Shown piece after piece: positions 9,218-18,083 of a stretch of DNA of 64,000 bases (position 1 is the stretch's first letter; each line of letters starts with the position of its first letter). A model generated the notes under the pieces. The model was not told where the DNA came from. It searched no databases and saw only the letters and a list, made by a program, of their open reading frames with translations. Position numbers and translations under genes: made by a program. The stretch is from Candidatus Obscuribacter sp. (GTDB lineage: Bacteria; Cyanobacteriota; Vampirovibrionia; Obscuribacterales; Obscuribacteraceae): positions 3,968,001-4,032,000 of the forward strand of contig JADJQZ010000001.1 of the NCBI GenBank assembly GCA_016712465.1. Direction: 5' to 3'.

Positions 9218-10669
9218 ATGAACCTGACCGAAAACGATTTGAAAGAACAAGCCGGCATAACCTACATTGAAGAAATGCCGGTAAAGACCGTGCAAGTCTT
9301 CCAGGCCACAAAAGAGCATCTACCTCTTGCCGGGGAGATTGCCACCATGTACGAAGCCGCTCTTGGCAAAGACGGTCTGCGGGCAGAAGGCATGGAGCCT
9401 TATCCCGACAGCGATCTCTTCAGCGAAGAGGGAGTGAAAGCCACACTGGAAGCAGGGGAGCGCACTCTAGCCATCGCCAGAATCAAAGACGAAGGGGGCG
9501 ATTGCCTGGCCGGGGGCATGGTCATGGATAGGCTCAGCCCCCACCATGTGGAATTCAACTCAATGGCTGTACGCCTCGACAAGAGAGGTCGCCATATCGG
9601 CTCCGCCATAGTGGAAGGTCTCAAGCAAATAGTGGAAGAGACCGAATTCACCGTCAACGCCACCGAACTGGTTACCCACAGCCTGGCCTCCCAGGCCGCC
9701 CACTTTCATAACGGCTACAAAAACATCTGCGGCTTCAGCTTCTGCCACTATCCAAGAGTCTTCTTCAAGAACCATCCCGAGTCGGTACTGTGGGTGATGC
9801 TTCTGCAGGGAAAACTGATTCCCCTCATGAGACGCTTCCGAAGCATACTCGGCCGTGCGCTCGGTAGCACTCCCGAAGAAGTCACCGCTCGCATTCTGGA
9901 AGCCCAGGCGGGACTTGCCGGTTCCAAGTCGGGTAATTTCAAGCGCCTTTCAGAAAGAGAGATGGAGATAGCAGCCGACGTACTTTCTATGCGCAAAGTT
10001 TACGTGCCGCAAGCCTACCGTCACTTGGTCCAGTCTATTCTCTTCCAATTCGAAGACATCCTCGATAGAGAAATTGTAGAACCGGTGCCGCTTGCCACCA
10101 TGAAAAAGCCCGGCTATGAAGACGAGGCGGATGAGCAAAACCCTGAGAATCCCGAAGGGTCAGAGGTAGAAAAGGCAGGAGTAGAAAAGGCAGCAGAAGA
10201 CAATCAAGAGCAGCACGGCCCCACAAGCTCAGGAGAAGCTCCTAAAGAAGACTTCGAAGTAGATCCCAAAGAAGGCTTCGGCCATGCTTACATCATCTGC
10301 AAACCGAACTTCCGCTTTGACGAAGCAGCCATGGCAGAAGCCCTCAAGTCTCTGCAAGCAGCCGGTAAGCGCTTCATCCTGGTGCGCATGCCTTCCTTCA
10401 ACAGCCGGACTCTGGACCTTTCTAAATACCTGAAGAGCCGGGGCTTTGTCTTCCAGAGCTACCTGCCCCTTTATGGTCATTTCCCGGAAGCCAAAATAGA
10501 ATTCCAAGACATTCTCACCATGCAATGGATAAAGCCGGAAGTTCTGGCTGAGAATGCCCTGCCCGGTGAAACGGAGTCGGTGGTCAAACTCTACGGCTAC
10601 CCTGAGAATCTCTCCGGTGAATTAGTCAAACTGATAGCAAGGGAACTGGCTGAGGAGGTAAAAAACTAA
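9218..10669 (+). CDS. GNAT-family N-acetyltransferase with extended C-terminal region
   Basis: 483 residues. Residues ~20-200 carry a GNAT fold: EFNSMAVRLDKRGRHIGSAIV is the beta4-alpha3 acetyl-CoA site (RGRHIGSA matches R/QxxGxG/A). A helical middle region follows. Residues ~300-345 are a Glu/Pro-rich linker of low complexity. The last ~130 residues (KPNFRFDEAAM... to LYGHFPEAKIEFQDILTMQW) may be a second, degenerate GNAT-like half. It could acylate the amino-acid intermediate, but no substrate can be read from sequence. It is separated from the Fur-like gene by one base, so the two are co-transcribed. Confidence 0.65.
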   Translation: MNLTENDLKEQAGITYIEEMPVKTVQVFQATKEHLPLAGEIATMYEAALGKDGLRAEGMEPYPDSDLFSEEGVKATLEAGERTLAIARIKDEGGDCLAGGMVMDRLSPHHVEFNSMAVRLDKRGRHIGSAIVEGLKQIVEETEFTVNATELVTHSLASQAAHFHNGYKNICGFSFCHYPRVFFKNHPESVLWVMLLQGKLIPLMRRFRSILGRALGSTPEEVTARILEAQAGLAGSKSGNFKRLSEREMEIAADVLSMRKVYVPQAYRHLVQSILFQFEDILDREIVEPVPLATMKKPGYEDEADEQNPENPEGSEVEKAGVEKAAEDNQEQHGPTSSGEAPKEDFEVDPKEGFGHAYIICKPNFRFDEAAMAEALKSLQAAGKRFILVRMPSFNSRTLDLSKYLKSRGFVFQSYLPLYGHFPEAKIEFQDILTMQWIKPEVLAENALPGETESVVKLYGYPENLSGELVKLIARELAEEVKN

Positions 10670-10670
10670 G

Positions 10671-11165
10671 ATGATTCAAAGTCGCCTCACCGGCAGCCGC
10701 AAATCACTTCCCAAAGGCGCCAAAATGGTGCTGGAAGCCCTCACGGCCGCCAGAGAAATGTTGTCGGCTAAAGAACTGGCTTTCCGCATGAGACTGATGA
10801 ACCCCACGGCAGCTCCCGGTCTTACCACGGTCTACCGCTCCCTGGAGTTGCTGACGCGCCTTGGCTTGACCCAGGAAGTCTTGCTAAGCTCAGAAGAAAA
10901 ACGTTTCGAAGTGGTCAACCCGGGCGGGCACCACCATCACCTGGTCTGCAAAAGCTGCGGACAACATACCAAACTTTCCCAGTGCCTCTTGACCGGCGAA
11001 CAATCCGGCGGGCAAAACTTCTCAGAACTGGTAAAAAACCAGTACGGCTTTGCCGTAACCTCTCATGTGCTGGAGATATTCGGCACCTGCAAGCAATGTA
11101 CAGCCAGAGAGAGCCAGACTCAGGAAGACCAACCTGAAAGGTCGCTCTCTCTAGCAGCCAGATAA
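10671..11165 (+). CDS. Fur-family transcriptional regulator
   Basis: 164 residues. The N-terminal winged helix has the Fur DNA-recognition stretch LTTVYRSLELLTRLGL. The C-terminal half has H87-H90 (HHHHLVCKSCG) with C93 and C96, the HVLEIFGTC segment, and C140/C143 (CKQC). Paired CxxC motifs form the structural zinc site of the Fur family. The family covers iron (Fur), zinc (Zur), peroxide (PerR) and nickel sensors; which metal is bound here cannot be told. It lies inside the operon, so the pathway is probably controlled by metal status and this gene is the local regulator. No Fur box can be checked because the operon promoter is outside the window. Confidence 0.85.
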   Translation: MIQSRLTGSRKSLPKGAKMVLEALTAAREMLSAKELAFRMRLMNPTAAPGLTTVYRSLELLTRLGLTQEVLLSSEEKRFEVVNPGGHHHHLVCKSCGQHTKLSQCLLTGEQSGGQNFSELVKNQYGFAVTSHVLEIFGTCKQCTARESQTQEDQPERSLSLAAR

Positions 11166-11215
11166 GCACTACCACAAGCACCGCATCAATAAAGCAAGTA
11201 AGCAAGGAGATACAA

Positions 11216-12172
11216 ATGAGAATCGCATTTCTCGGCAAAGGTGGAGCAGGTAAGACTACTACCGCTGCCGGTTTCATCCAATACATGAGAGCCCGCCACC
11301 CCTTCGTATTGGCTGTAGACGCCGACGTCAATGCACACCTGATGAGCGCCCTCAACTTGAGCGGCGAAGTCAAACAGCTGGGTCTGCACTTCGACGAAGT
11401 GACCGACTACCTGCGCGGGCAAAGAACCGACCTGGGCGACCGCCCCATGATCGGCACCACCCCGCCGGCAAACGGCTCCAACTTCATCAAGGTCAGTAAA
11501 AATGACCCCTTCATTGAAAAATATGCCAAAATCGAAGACAACCTGGCCCTGCTCACCGTAGGCACCTACCAGCAAGAAGACGTGGGCGGCTCCTGCTATC
11601 ACGAGAAGCTGAAGAGCCTGGCCGGTATCTTCCACCACATGCTCGACCATGAAGACGACATAGTCATTGCCGATACCACTGCCGGTACCGACAACGTCGC
11701 CACCTCCCTCTCTTTTGCTTACGACATCAATGTCTTCGTCCTTGAGCCCACCGAAAAATCCACCCAGGTCTTCCTGGACTACAAAGAAATCGCGCCTCAA
11801 TTTGTGGAAAGAACCTTTGTGGTAGGCAACAAAGTAGACGGCGTAGAAGACGAAGAATATATTCAATCCCGCGTGGGCACGGACAAGTACCTGGGTTCCA
11901 TTCCCTACTCCGCCAACCTGAAGCGCTTTGAGCAGGGCGAAGAAGATGCCATTCACTCCTTCCAGATGGAACAAGCCCGGGCCTTCGATAACGTGCATCA
12001 AAAATGGCGTGAAAGAAAACGCGACTGGCAAGATTATCTCGACAGGCTGCACAAAACCTTCGCCTGGGACTGCCAACGCTGGTACTCCGACTACTACAGA
12101 TGTGACATGCTCACAGGCATAGATAAGTCGTTCAGCTACGAAGATGTAATGAGAGTGAAGACAACGGTCTAA
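11216..12172 (+). CDS. CooC-like deviant-Walker P-loop ATPase (copy 2)
   Basis: 318 residues, ATG with a strong ribosome site (AAGGAGA). It is a close paralogue of the protein at 2304-3278: the same GKGGAGKTTT P-loop at residues 7-16, the same DADVNAHL, the same C127-Y-H129 in place of CxC, the same DTTAGTDNVATSLSFAYD, and the same RxWNNYL/RDWQDYL-like C-terminal helix. SIMIBI ATPases act as dimers, so the two copies might form a heterodimer or serve two client proteins. Its position after the Fur-like regulator suggests duplication within the operon. Function is inferred from CooC only. Confidence 0.75.
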   Translation: MRIAFLGKGGAGKTTTAAGFIQYMRARHPFVLAVDADVNAHLMSALNLSGEVKQLGLHFDEVTDYLRGQRTDLGDRPMIGTTPPANGSNFIKVSKNDPFIEKYAKIEDNLALLTVGTYQQEDVGGSCYHEKLKSLAGIFHHMLDHEDDIVIADTTAGTDNVATSLSFAYDINVFVLEPTEKSTQVFLDYKEIAPQFVERTFVVGNKVDGVEDEEYIQSRVGTDKYLGSIPYSANLKRFEQGEEDAIHSFQMEQARAFDNVHQKWRERKRDWQDYLDRLHKTFAWDCQRWYSDYYRCDMLTGIDKSFSYEDVMRVKTTV

Positions 12173-12176
12173 TTTG

Positions 12177-12197
12177 GAAGCCGCTCAATAGCGCTTC
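12177..12197 (+). other. Small intergenic hairpin
   Basis: GAAGC (12177-12181) and GCT (12183-12185) pair with AGC and GCTTC (12190-12197) around the loop CAAT, with one bulged C. It sits between the second CooC-like gene and the methyltransferase gene. No T-run follows, so it is more likely an mRNA stability element than a terminator. Confidence 0.4.
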
Positions 12198-12224
12198 TAA
12201 GCTTACATCCAAAGCAGGTCAACC

Positions 12225-13757
12225 ATGCACCGCAGCATACGCTCGGAAAACCGCACGATTGCCCGTACACAGCCCCCCAAACAACGCGACTACTTGAAGT
12301 CGATGCGGCTGTGGACAAACTTCTTTGCGGTTTCCGGGGTAGAGCTAGTCTTCATGGAACGCCACCATCCCCTCCAGGGAGCGAACATACTGGAAGTGGG
12401 CTGCGGCAACGGCCGCCTTTCCCTCAAGTTGGCTGAAGCGGCAAACAGCGTCACCGGCATCGACATCGACACAAGACTGGTCGACTTCGCCACCGAATAC
12501 GCAGCCACAGCCCACTTGCCCAATCTACGCTTTCTGGAGATGCGAAGCGAAGCTCTCGCTTTTAAAGACGAGAGCTTTGACATCGTGGTCATGCCCTGGA
12601 TGCTACACATGGTTCAAGAAAGGCAACAGGCTCTTCTAGAAGCCCGGCGTGTGCTCAAACCAGGCGGCAAACTGATGGTCTTTGCCCTCTACGGAGACTG
12701 CGACTACGATCGCATCGCTCGCCAGTTCATAGGCACCAGAGACAGAGAAATGGATCCCCTCGCTCTCTATGAAGCACCATTAGAGAGCACTTTCGGCGCC
12801 TTCGAGAAGGAACCTCTGCCGGGCGACAGCAGCGACTTTTCCTTCATCTTTCCCGATTGCGGCGTCACCGCCGAAGCCTTCACCTTCGCCTTTGAAAACT
12901 GGTACGACCGCAAACTAAAGGATATTGAGAAGGGTCGACTGCGGCACATAATTCAAAACTACAAACTCGGCAATCATATCGAACTCAAGACCAGGGGAGC
13001 GTTCTACGTGGCAACAAAGTCTGACGACCAGATTTCTCGGGCTCGCAATGAAACCCTTAATTATCACCGTAAGTATTACTCTAATCACGACCTCTTCGAT
13101 CAAGACAGTTGGCTGGCCAAACCCGACCCAACTCTCATGGAATTATCCGAAAAGCTAATTAACGAGTACGCTCAAAACCCAACCACTAAGCCTCTGCAGA
13201 TTATCGACTTAGGTACAGGCGTGGGCAGAAACTGCGTGCCCCTGGCTCAAAAGCTCAAGGAGAAACACGTACCGGCTCAAATAGAATGCCTGGATATTTT
13301 GCCTGAATCCATTCAACTCTTACAAAGATACGCCGGGCAGTACGGCGTGGAAGAATATATTCAAGCCCGGGTTGAAGATAACGACAACTTGGCCCTCAAG
13401 CCCGGCAGCTACAATCTGGTCATAGCCATCTCTACCCTGGAACACTGCCGGGGCAAAGAGAAAGTGCGGGAATCATTACAGAAACTGTCGAGGGCAGTGG
13501 CTGAAGGCGGTTACTGTCAAATAGAGATGACCACCGATAGAAACGTCAAAGATCTGATTAGCGGTGCCCCTGTGCCGACCTTTGTAGAAACGCCCCTGAC
13601 CAAAGAAGAAGTGTCCGAGCTGTTGCAAGAGGCTTTCGATGCAAGCTTCGAGCGCATCAAGGAAGTAGTCTTTCCCTATAAAGAAGAACTGGAACTGGAC
13701 GGGCGAAAAGTGCTCTGGCAGTCTTGCCAGACTAGTTTTGTTGTGAGGCGGCGGTAA
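12225..13757 (+). CDS. Two-domain SAM-dependent methyltransferase
   Basis: 510 residues containing two class I methyltransferase domains. The first has motif I ILEVGCGNGR (from residue 55) with the acidic end of strand 2 in GIDID. The second has IIDLGTGVGRN (from residue 326) with a matching ECLDI. Each has a motif II/III region (FDIVVMPWMLHM and YNLVIAISTLEHCR). Dual-domain methyltransferases occur in natural-product pathways, where each half modifies a different position. It appears to be the last gene of the + strand operon. AGG eight bases upstream of ATG is the ribosome site. Substrates are unknown. Confidence 0.75.
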   Translation: MHRSIRSENRTIARTQPPKQRDYLKSMRLWTNFFAVSGVELVFMERHHPLQGANILEVGCGNGRLSLKLAEAANSVTGIDIDTRLVDFATEYAATAHLPNLRFLEMRSEALAFKDESFDIVVMPWMLHMVQERQQALLEARRVLKPGGKLMVFALYGDCDYDRIARQFIGTRDREMDPLALYEAPLESTFGAFEKEPLPGDSSDFSFIFPDCGVTAEAFTFAFENWYDRKLKDIEKGRLRHIIQNYKLGNHIELKTRGAFYVATKSDDQISRARNETLNYHRKYYSNHDLFDQDSWLAKPDPTLMELSEKLINEYAQNPTTKPLQIIDLGTGVGRNCVPLAQKLKEKHVPAQIECLDILPESIQLLQRYAGQYGVEEYIQARVEDNDNLALKPGSYNLVIAISTLEHCRGKEKVRESLQKLSRAVAEGGYCQIEMTTDRNVKDLISGAPVPTFVETPLTKEEVSELLQEAFDASFERIKEVVFPYKEELELDGRKVLWQSCQTSFVVRRR

Positions 13758-13890
13758 GCGGCCCCATTGAATTGCCCATTACATTCTCTGAACTTGATTA
13801 CAATCGAGCCCTCATTCCAGACTAAATTGCGTCACCGTTCCTAACAAGTCACGCTGCTGTCGAAACCGTAGGTCCGGGCGATGAATCAAT

Positions 13891-13982
13891 TGATACTATT
13901 AGCGGTATCACCATTGCACTGAAGGTAAAATGCGAACGTCCACCTTAACTCGCTATGTCTATGTTCTAAACAATCGACTCCC
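13891..13982 (+). repeat. Dispersed direct repeat, copy A
   Basis: A ~92-bp sequence starts with the inverted pair TGATAC...GTATCA and ends with CTAAACAATCGAC. Copy B at 22532-22622 has the same order and orientation, with stretches such as TCCACCTTAACT and CTAAACAATCGAC identical and other parts diverged. It lies in the ~230-bp non-coding gap after the operon, at the left border of the accessory patch. Confidence 0.75.
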
Positions 13983-13987
13983 GAGTC

Positions 13988-14629
13988 CTATTTCGCATTA
14001 ATAGGTTTAGTATCTTTAGACCCACATTTATCAGTTCGAGACCTCAACCTCTCCCGTTTGAGTGCGTCTTCGATTGTTTCAAGGCGATCCATAGGGTTTT
14101 TCGCACCTGCATCGCGGCGCATTAGACCTTTCAGGGTGGCACTAACGGAATCGATCTCCTCAGTTCCGAGAACAGCTACAAGAGGAATTTCCACCAGCAA
14201 GGGGCTTGGTCCCCTATCTTTAGGCACCGAAGCCTGCCCTTTTGTGCAATCAACAAATAGCTGCTCTTCCTCACTGTTAACAGAAGTTGTATAAAGACAC
14301 AACGAAGTCAGATAGCTAGGAGAATAGTCTATGTCCCTAGGCGAATAATTCAAATACTTACCAAAACGTTTAAGAATTATGCCTAGCACATCCTTAAAAT
14401 TCCTATCCTTATCTGAAACTATGTATCGTTCGAATTCATCCCTATTAGCGCCATGAATGCTAAGAGAGACGAATTTAGCAGAACTTATAACCGCTGGACC
14501 ATATTGGATCCACGCGAAGCCGTTATGCCTTGGAGTAGCGTCAAATTTGGGCACAGATAAAACACCTGAAGTTGAAGCGATTGCCGTAATCACTATTACA
14601 CTGAATACAAAGAAGACTCTTATTACCAT
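13988..14629 (-). CDS. Hypothetical membrane-anchored or exported protein beside Rhs gene
   Basis: 213 residues. ATG at 14629 is preceded by a G-rich ribosome site. Residues 1-~24 are a hydrophobic signal or anchor (VIRVFFVFSVIVITAIAST). The rest is soluble, contains two cysteines in the middle and one near the end, and ends in a basic helix. No family is recognised. It starts 31 bases after the stop of the Rhs/YD-repeat gene on the same strand, which is where immunity genes for Rhs C-terminal toxins normally lie. Immunity function is inferred from position only; an exported partner is equally possible. Confidence 0.5.
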   Translation of the reverse strand: MVIRVFFVFSVIVITAIASTSGVLSVPKFDATPRHNGFAWIQYGPAVISSAKFVSLSIHGANRDEFERYIVSDKDRNFKDVLGIILKRFGKYLNYSPRDIDYSPSYLTSLCLYTTSVNSEEEQLFVDCTKGQASVPKDRGPSPLLVEIPLVAVLGTEEIDSVSATLKGLMRRDAGAKNPMDRLETIEDALKRERLRSRTDKCGSKDTKPINAK

Positions 14630-14660
14630 AGCCCCCCCAATAAGTTAACTCCGCAACAAA

Positions 14661-17600
14661 TCATGGGTGAATATTTCGCCAGGGATTCTGTTTCGGCCCA
14701 AATGCTGGACTGTCATCCGGCGGCAAGCCAACTCTACCCTGGTTCATCTCTAGCCACCCTGCAGCGTCCCAATCTGCACCATGGACTTCATTGTCGCTCA
14801 AATAACCGTCATCGACCGTTACACCGCAACAATTTGGGTTTGCACCCTTTGGTGTAAATCTAGTTGCATAATGCCGTCTTGCTTCACCTTTCTTGGGTTG
14901 CCATTCTCTGTAGTCAGCAGTCCAGCTAAATTTGTCGTTACTAGCGGCTGCATTCGCCCAAGCAGAAGCGAAGCCAAGCGCCCATTCCCAACACATATAT
15001 CCTCTACAATTATCCTTTGTCGTCGTTCGCCGACCCAGAGGCGCCTTCGCCCAAGCTTCACCAATCTTTGAAGCCAGGATGGCAGCATCCGCTTTACACA
15101 GTGAAGCATCCTTCACGCCACATTTTGGATCATCACAAATTCCTCTCAGCCTGCTTTCTAATGCACTCATAGGATCAAGCCCTGAAGGGTCTCTGGTAAA
15201 CACAGGGGAATTCGACACATAACAAAACAGGTTGACGCCACCAGCCTCTCCAATTGGATCGCGGCTTATCCACACTCCATGGGTGGGAGAATATTGACGG
15301 GTCTCTGTAAAATAAAGTCCGCTACGACCATGCTTGAAGTAATCCGCGAACCCAAAGGCAAGCTCCACCGACGCCCCCCCATTGAGCAGCTGACCCTGCA
15401 TATCGTACATGAAGGAAGAATGACCTCCTGCACCAGAAGAGACTTCCTCCCTAACACTTCCCAAATGGTCTTTTAAACTGATGCTAGCAATTCCGCCAAT
15501 CACCATACCTCTGGAAAAGAACTGTTTGACAACACCACCAGCGCTAGTTCTCTCCTCAGCAAATTTATCGGAAGATCTCACAAATACCCTATCAGATGAA
15601 ACCGCACCATCTATCACCTCCGAAATCTCAATTAAATTTCTAGCTGCATCATACCTAAATTGAGAAAAGTTGCCAGGAGAATAGATAATCCGCACCAGTT
15701 GATTCTCAGCATTCCACTCATAAGTGTTAGTGCCGTCGCTAGTCATGTTGCCATTGGCATCGAAGATCGGTGTGGCGCTTGGTGAGCTGATTGTGTCGAT
15801 TTGATGGGTGTCGGTTTTGGTAGAGCCGGCGCCATCGGTTCCACTGACCGGCACAGCGTTATTGCCGCTGCTCAGATTGGCGTTGCCGGAGAAAGCCTGC
15901 GTCCACTCCAGCTTTGCCGGTGAGCCATTTATCATTGCTGCCGTCAGCGCTTTGTTGGCACTGCCCTGGAAGCGTGTGGCTCCCCCTGCCCCAATGCTGG
16001 TTAACTCATTCAGGTTGTTGTATCCGTACTGAGTCGCGGCTGTAGCTGGGGCAAGAGCCAGAGTTGCCGTGGCTCCCCCGCTTGTTGCCCTGCTGTATGT
16101 GGTGGCATTGATTGAAGCGGAAGAGATATTCACCACGGTCGACACGGCCGCGGCAGAGACTCCAATCCCGGTCAAACTGCTGTCGCCATTGAGCATTGCT
16201 GCTATGCCGGTGGCGACAGAAGCGAGCGTGTCGCCAGACTGCACAGTATACGTGTTGGCTTTGGAGCCGCCAGAAAGTCCTGCGTCAAAGACAGTGACGG
16301 TCAAGGTGTCCCCTACCGTTATCGTGCCACCGACTGCTGCAGTCTGTACCCCATTTGGCGGAATGTTGAGAGCGACTACTTCTGTGGCAGTGCTATTGGT
16401 AGAGGCTCTGTAGGTCGTTTCATTGAGCGAGTTCGAGTTTAGAGTGATGACCTGCCCTGAGGCAGTGGCGCTGACGGCAACTGCTTGCAGGTTGGCGTTG
16501 GCGTTAATTGCCGAAGCAAGTGCCGCGGCAATGCTCACTGGCGTGTCGCCTGCTTGCACGGTATGGGCTATTGCCTGGAGCCCGCCGGTCAGACCGGAGT
16601 CATAGACTGTCAGGGTTATTACGTCTCCGGCGGTGATTGTGCCTGAAATGGCGGCAGTCTGTGGGCCGTTCTGATTTATCGACAGCGTTATCGTCTCAGT
16701 GGCGCCGTTACTCTTTGACTGCGAGTACGTTGTGGCGTTTTGAGAGTTCGACTTTATCGTTATCGCCGTGCCTACTGAGGTGGCGCTCACGCCGATAGCA
16801 GCCAGGCTGCTGTCGGCATTTATGGCGCTCGTCAGCCCGGCGGCGATGGTCGTTAGAGTGTCGGCAGCAAGAACGGTATAGGGAACTGCCTTCAGACCAC
16901 CAGCCAGGGCCTGGTCTCTGAACGTAATGGTGAGCACGTCACCGGTTCGCTTTGTACCGCCGATGACGGCGTTCTCTACGAAGTTATCGGTGACGCCTAG
17001 GGCGATGGTCTCCGTGGCTCCTCCACTGGTCGACTGTTGGTAGGTTGTGATGTTCGGAGAAGCTGACTTGATATTGACGATCTGGCCATTTGCGGCGGCG
17101 TTCACCCCGATTGCCTGCAGAGCGGGGGTGGCGGTGATGGCCGCAGCAAGCCCGGCGGCGGCTGTTGCCAGCGTGTCGCCGGCCTGCACAACGTAGTTGA
17201 CAGCCTGTTGCCCACCGGACAGTGCCGAGTCTGAAACCGTAACCGTCAGGGTGTCTCCGGTCGTGATTGTGCCCCCGAGCCTGGCTCTGGTGACCGTGCT
17301 CGTCTGAACTGCCGTTCTATTGGCGCCGGGGTCGTAGCCGTAGTACCACTGCTTGAGGTAATTGGGGTTGCGATTGCCGCTGCTTGCCTGAGCTTGGGTC
17401 AATTGACCTGCCTGGTCATAGCCGAGGCTGTAGCAGAGGCTGCTGTTGTTTTGAATCTGCTGCCATTGCTTAATTTGATCGGCAGGGTCATAGCGGTAGC
17501 CGAACTGCGAAATGGTGTTGCCGCTTGGTCCCAGGTTTCTGATCTGCTGCAGGCGCTCATCTTCATCAGTGGGGTACCAGTCGAAATTGGTCACTTGCCC

Positions 17601-18083
17601 ATTGGGGTAGTTTATCGAAGCCAGCCTGGTGACGCCTTTGGAAACACCGGCATTGTCGTCCACATATTTGTAATTGAAAGTACCCAGGGCGTTGACTTCA
17701 GAAGTCACCCGGCTCATGGGATCGTAAGCCCAGGTGATTGAATTGGCCGCGCCGTTAATTGACCGGTTAGTTGTCCGTCCCAGGGCATCGTAAAGGTAGG
17801 TGATGTCTGAATTGGGAATCACGTCATTGTGCACCAGTTGCAACATGCCACCACCGGTAGTGGGAGGTCCGTAGGCATCCGTCACGTAGGGGTTGTACGT
17901 ATATGAATATGTGCCCCAGTCGCTCTTGTTGATACCGGTTAGTCTCTTAAAGTTGAGATCCCAGCCGTAGGTCACCCCGCCAGTGGGGTGCACGGGGTTG
18001 GCATAGCCGACTTTTAGAGGTGTGTTGTCGGGGTTGAAATAATAGCGGGTCACTTGAGAGAGGGCGTCGGTTCTAGACCGCAA
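14661..18083 (-). CDS. Rhs/YD-repeat protein, main reading frame (interrupted upstream)
   Basis: 1140 codons. The first ~240 residues are YD repeats (YDALGRTTNRS, YDPMSRVTSE). Four ~95-residue repeats then interrupt the shell, and YD repeats resume (YGYNNLNELTSI, YEWNAENQLVRI). The Rhs core ends with YSPTHGVWISRDPIGEAGG and DPSGL. The last ~190 residues are a variable, cysteine-rich domain with C in GYMCWEW, H in RRHYATRF and D in VTVDDGY. That order would suit a papain-like fold, but this is a guess. Codon 1 (TTG 18083) directly follows an in-frame TGA, and YD repeats continue upstream in the same frame. The gene is therefore probably a broken full-length Rhs; internal initiation or readthrough cannot be excluded. 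Rhs proteins deliver C-terminal toxins to competitors. Confidence 0.7.
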   Translation of the reverse strand: MRSRTDALSQVTRYYFNPDNTPLKVGYANPVHPTGGVTYGWDLNFKRLTGINKSDWGTYSYTYNPYVTDAYGPPTTGGGMLQLVHNDVIPNSDITYLYDALGRTTNRSINGAANSITWAYDPMSRVTSEVNALGTFNYKYVDDNAGVSKGVTRLASINYPNGQVTNFDWYPTDEDERLQQIRNLGPSGNTISQFGYRYDPADQIKQWQQIQNNSSLCYSLGYDQAGQLTQAQASSGNRNPNYLKQWYYGYDPGANRTAVQTSTVTRARLGGTITTGDTLTVTVSDSALSGGQQAVNYVVQAGDTLATAAAGLAAAITATPALQAIGVNAAANGQIVNIKSASPNITTYQQSTSGGATETIALGVTDNFVENAVIGGTKRTGDVLTITFRDQALAGGLKAVPYTVLAADTLTTIAAGLTSAINADSSLAAIGVSATSVGTAITIKSNSQNATTYSQSKSNGATETITLSINQNGPQTAAISGTITAGDVITLTVYDSGLTGGLQAIAHTVQAGDTPVSIAAALASAINANANLQAVAVSATASGQVITLNSNSLNETTYRASTNSTATEVVALNIPPNGVQTAAVGGTITVGDTLTVTVFDAGLSGGSKANTYTVQSGDTLASVATGIAAMLNGDSSLTGIGVSAAAVSTVVNISSASINATTYSRATSGGATATLALAPATAATQYGYNNLNELTSIGAGGATRFQGSANKALTAAMINGSPAKLEWTQAFSGNANLSSGNNAVPVSGTDGAGSTKTDTHQIDTISSPSATPIFDANGNMTSDGTNTYEWNAENQLVRIIYSPGNFSQFRYDAARNLIEISEVIDGAVSSDRVFVRSSDKFAEERTSAGGVVKQFFSRGMVIGGIASISLKDHLGSVREEVSSGAGGHSSFMYDMQGQLLNGGASVELAFGFADYFKHGRSGLYFTETRQYSPTHGVWISRDPIGEAGGVNLFCYVSNSPVFTRDPSGLDPMSALESRLRGICDDPKCGVKDASLCKADAAILASKIGEAWAKAPLGRRTTTKDNCRGYMCWEWALGFASAWANAAASNDKFSWTADYREWQPKKGEARRHYATRFTPKGANPNCCGVTVDDGYLSDNEVHGADWDAAGWLEMNQGRVGLPPDDSPAFGPKQNPWRNIHP
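16045..17295 (-). repeat. Four tandem ~95-residue repeats inside the Rhs protein
   Basis: Four units share the pattern GTITxGDxLTxTVxDxxLxGG, then YxVxAGDTLxxxAxGLxxAI, then IGVxAxxxGxxVxIxS, then TTYxxSTSGGATETIAL. They replace a stretch between two blocks of YD repeats. Similar modules occur in phage-tail-like and other secreted proteins. The units are similar enough to recombine with each other. Confidence 0.75.

Noticed and set aside
11186..12076. Open frame of 296 codons on the - strand opposite the second CooC-like gene
   Set aside because: It is antisense to strong P-loop motifs. A similar shadow occurs opposite the first copy, as expected for paralogues.
15266..16605. Several + strand open frames opposite the Rhs gene
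   Set aside because: They are short antisense shadows with no start signals.
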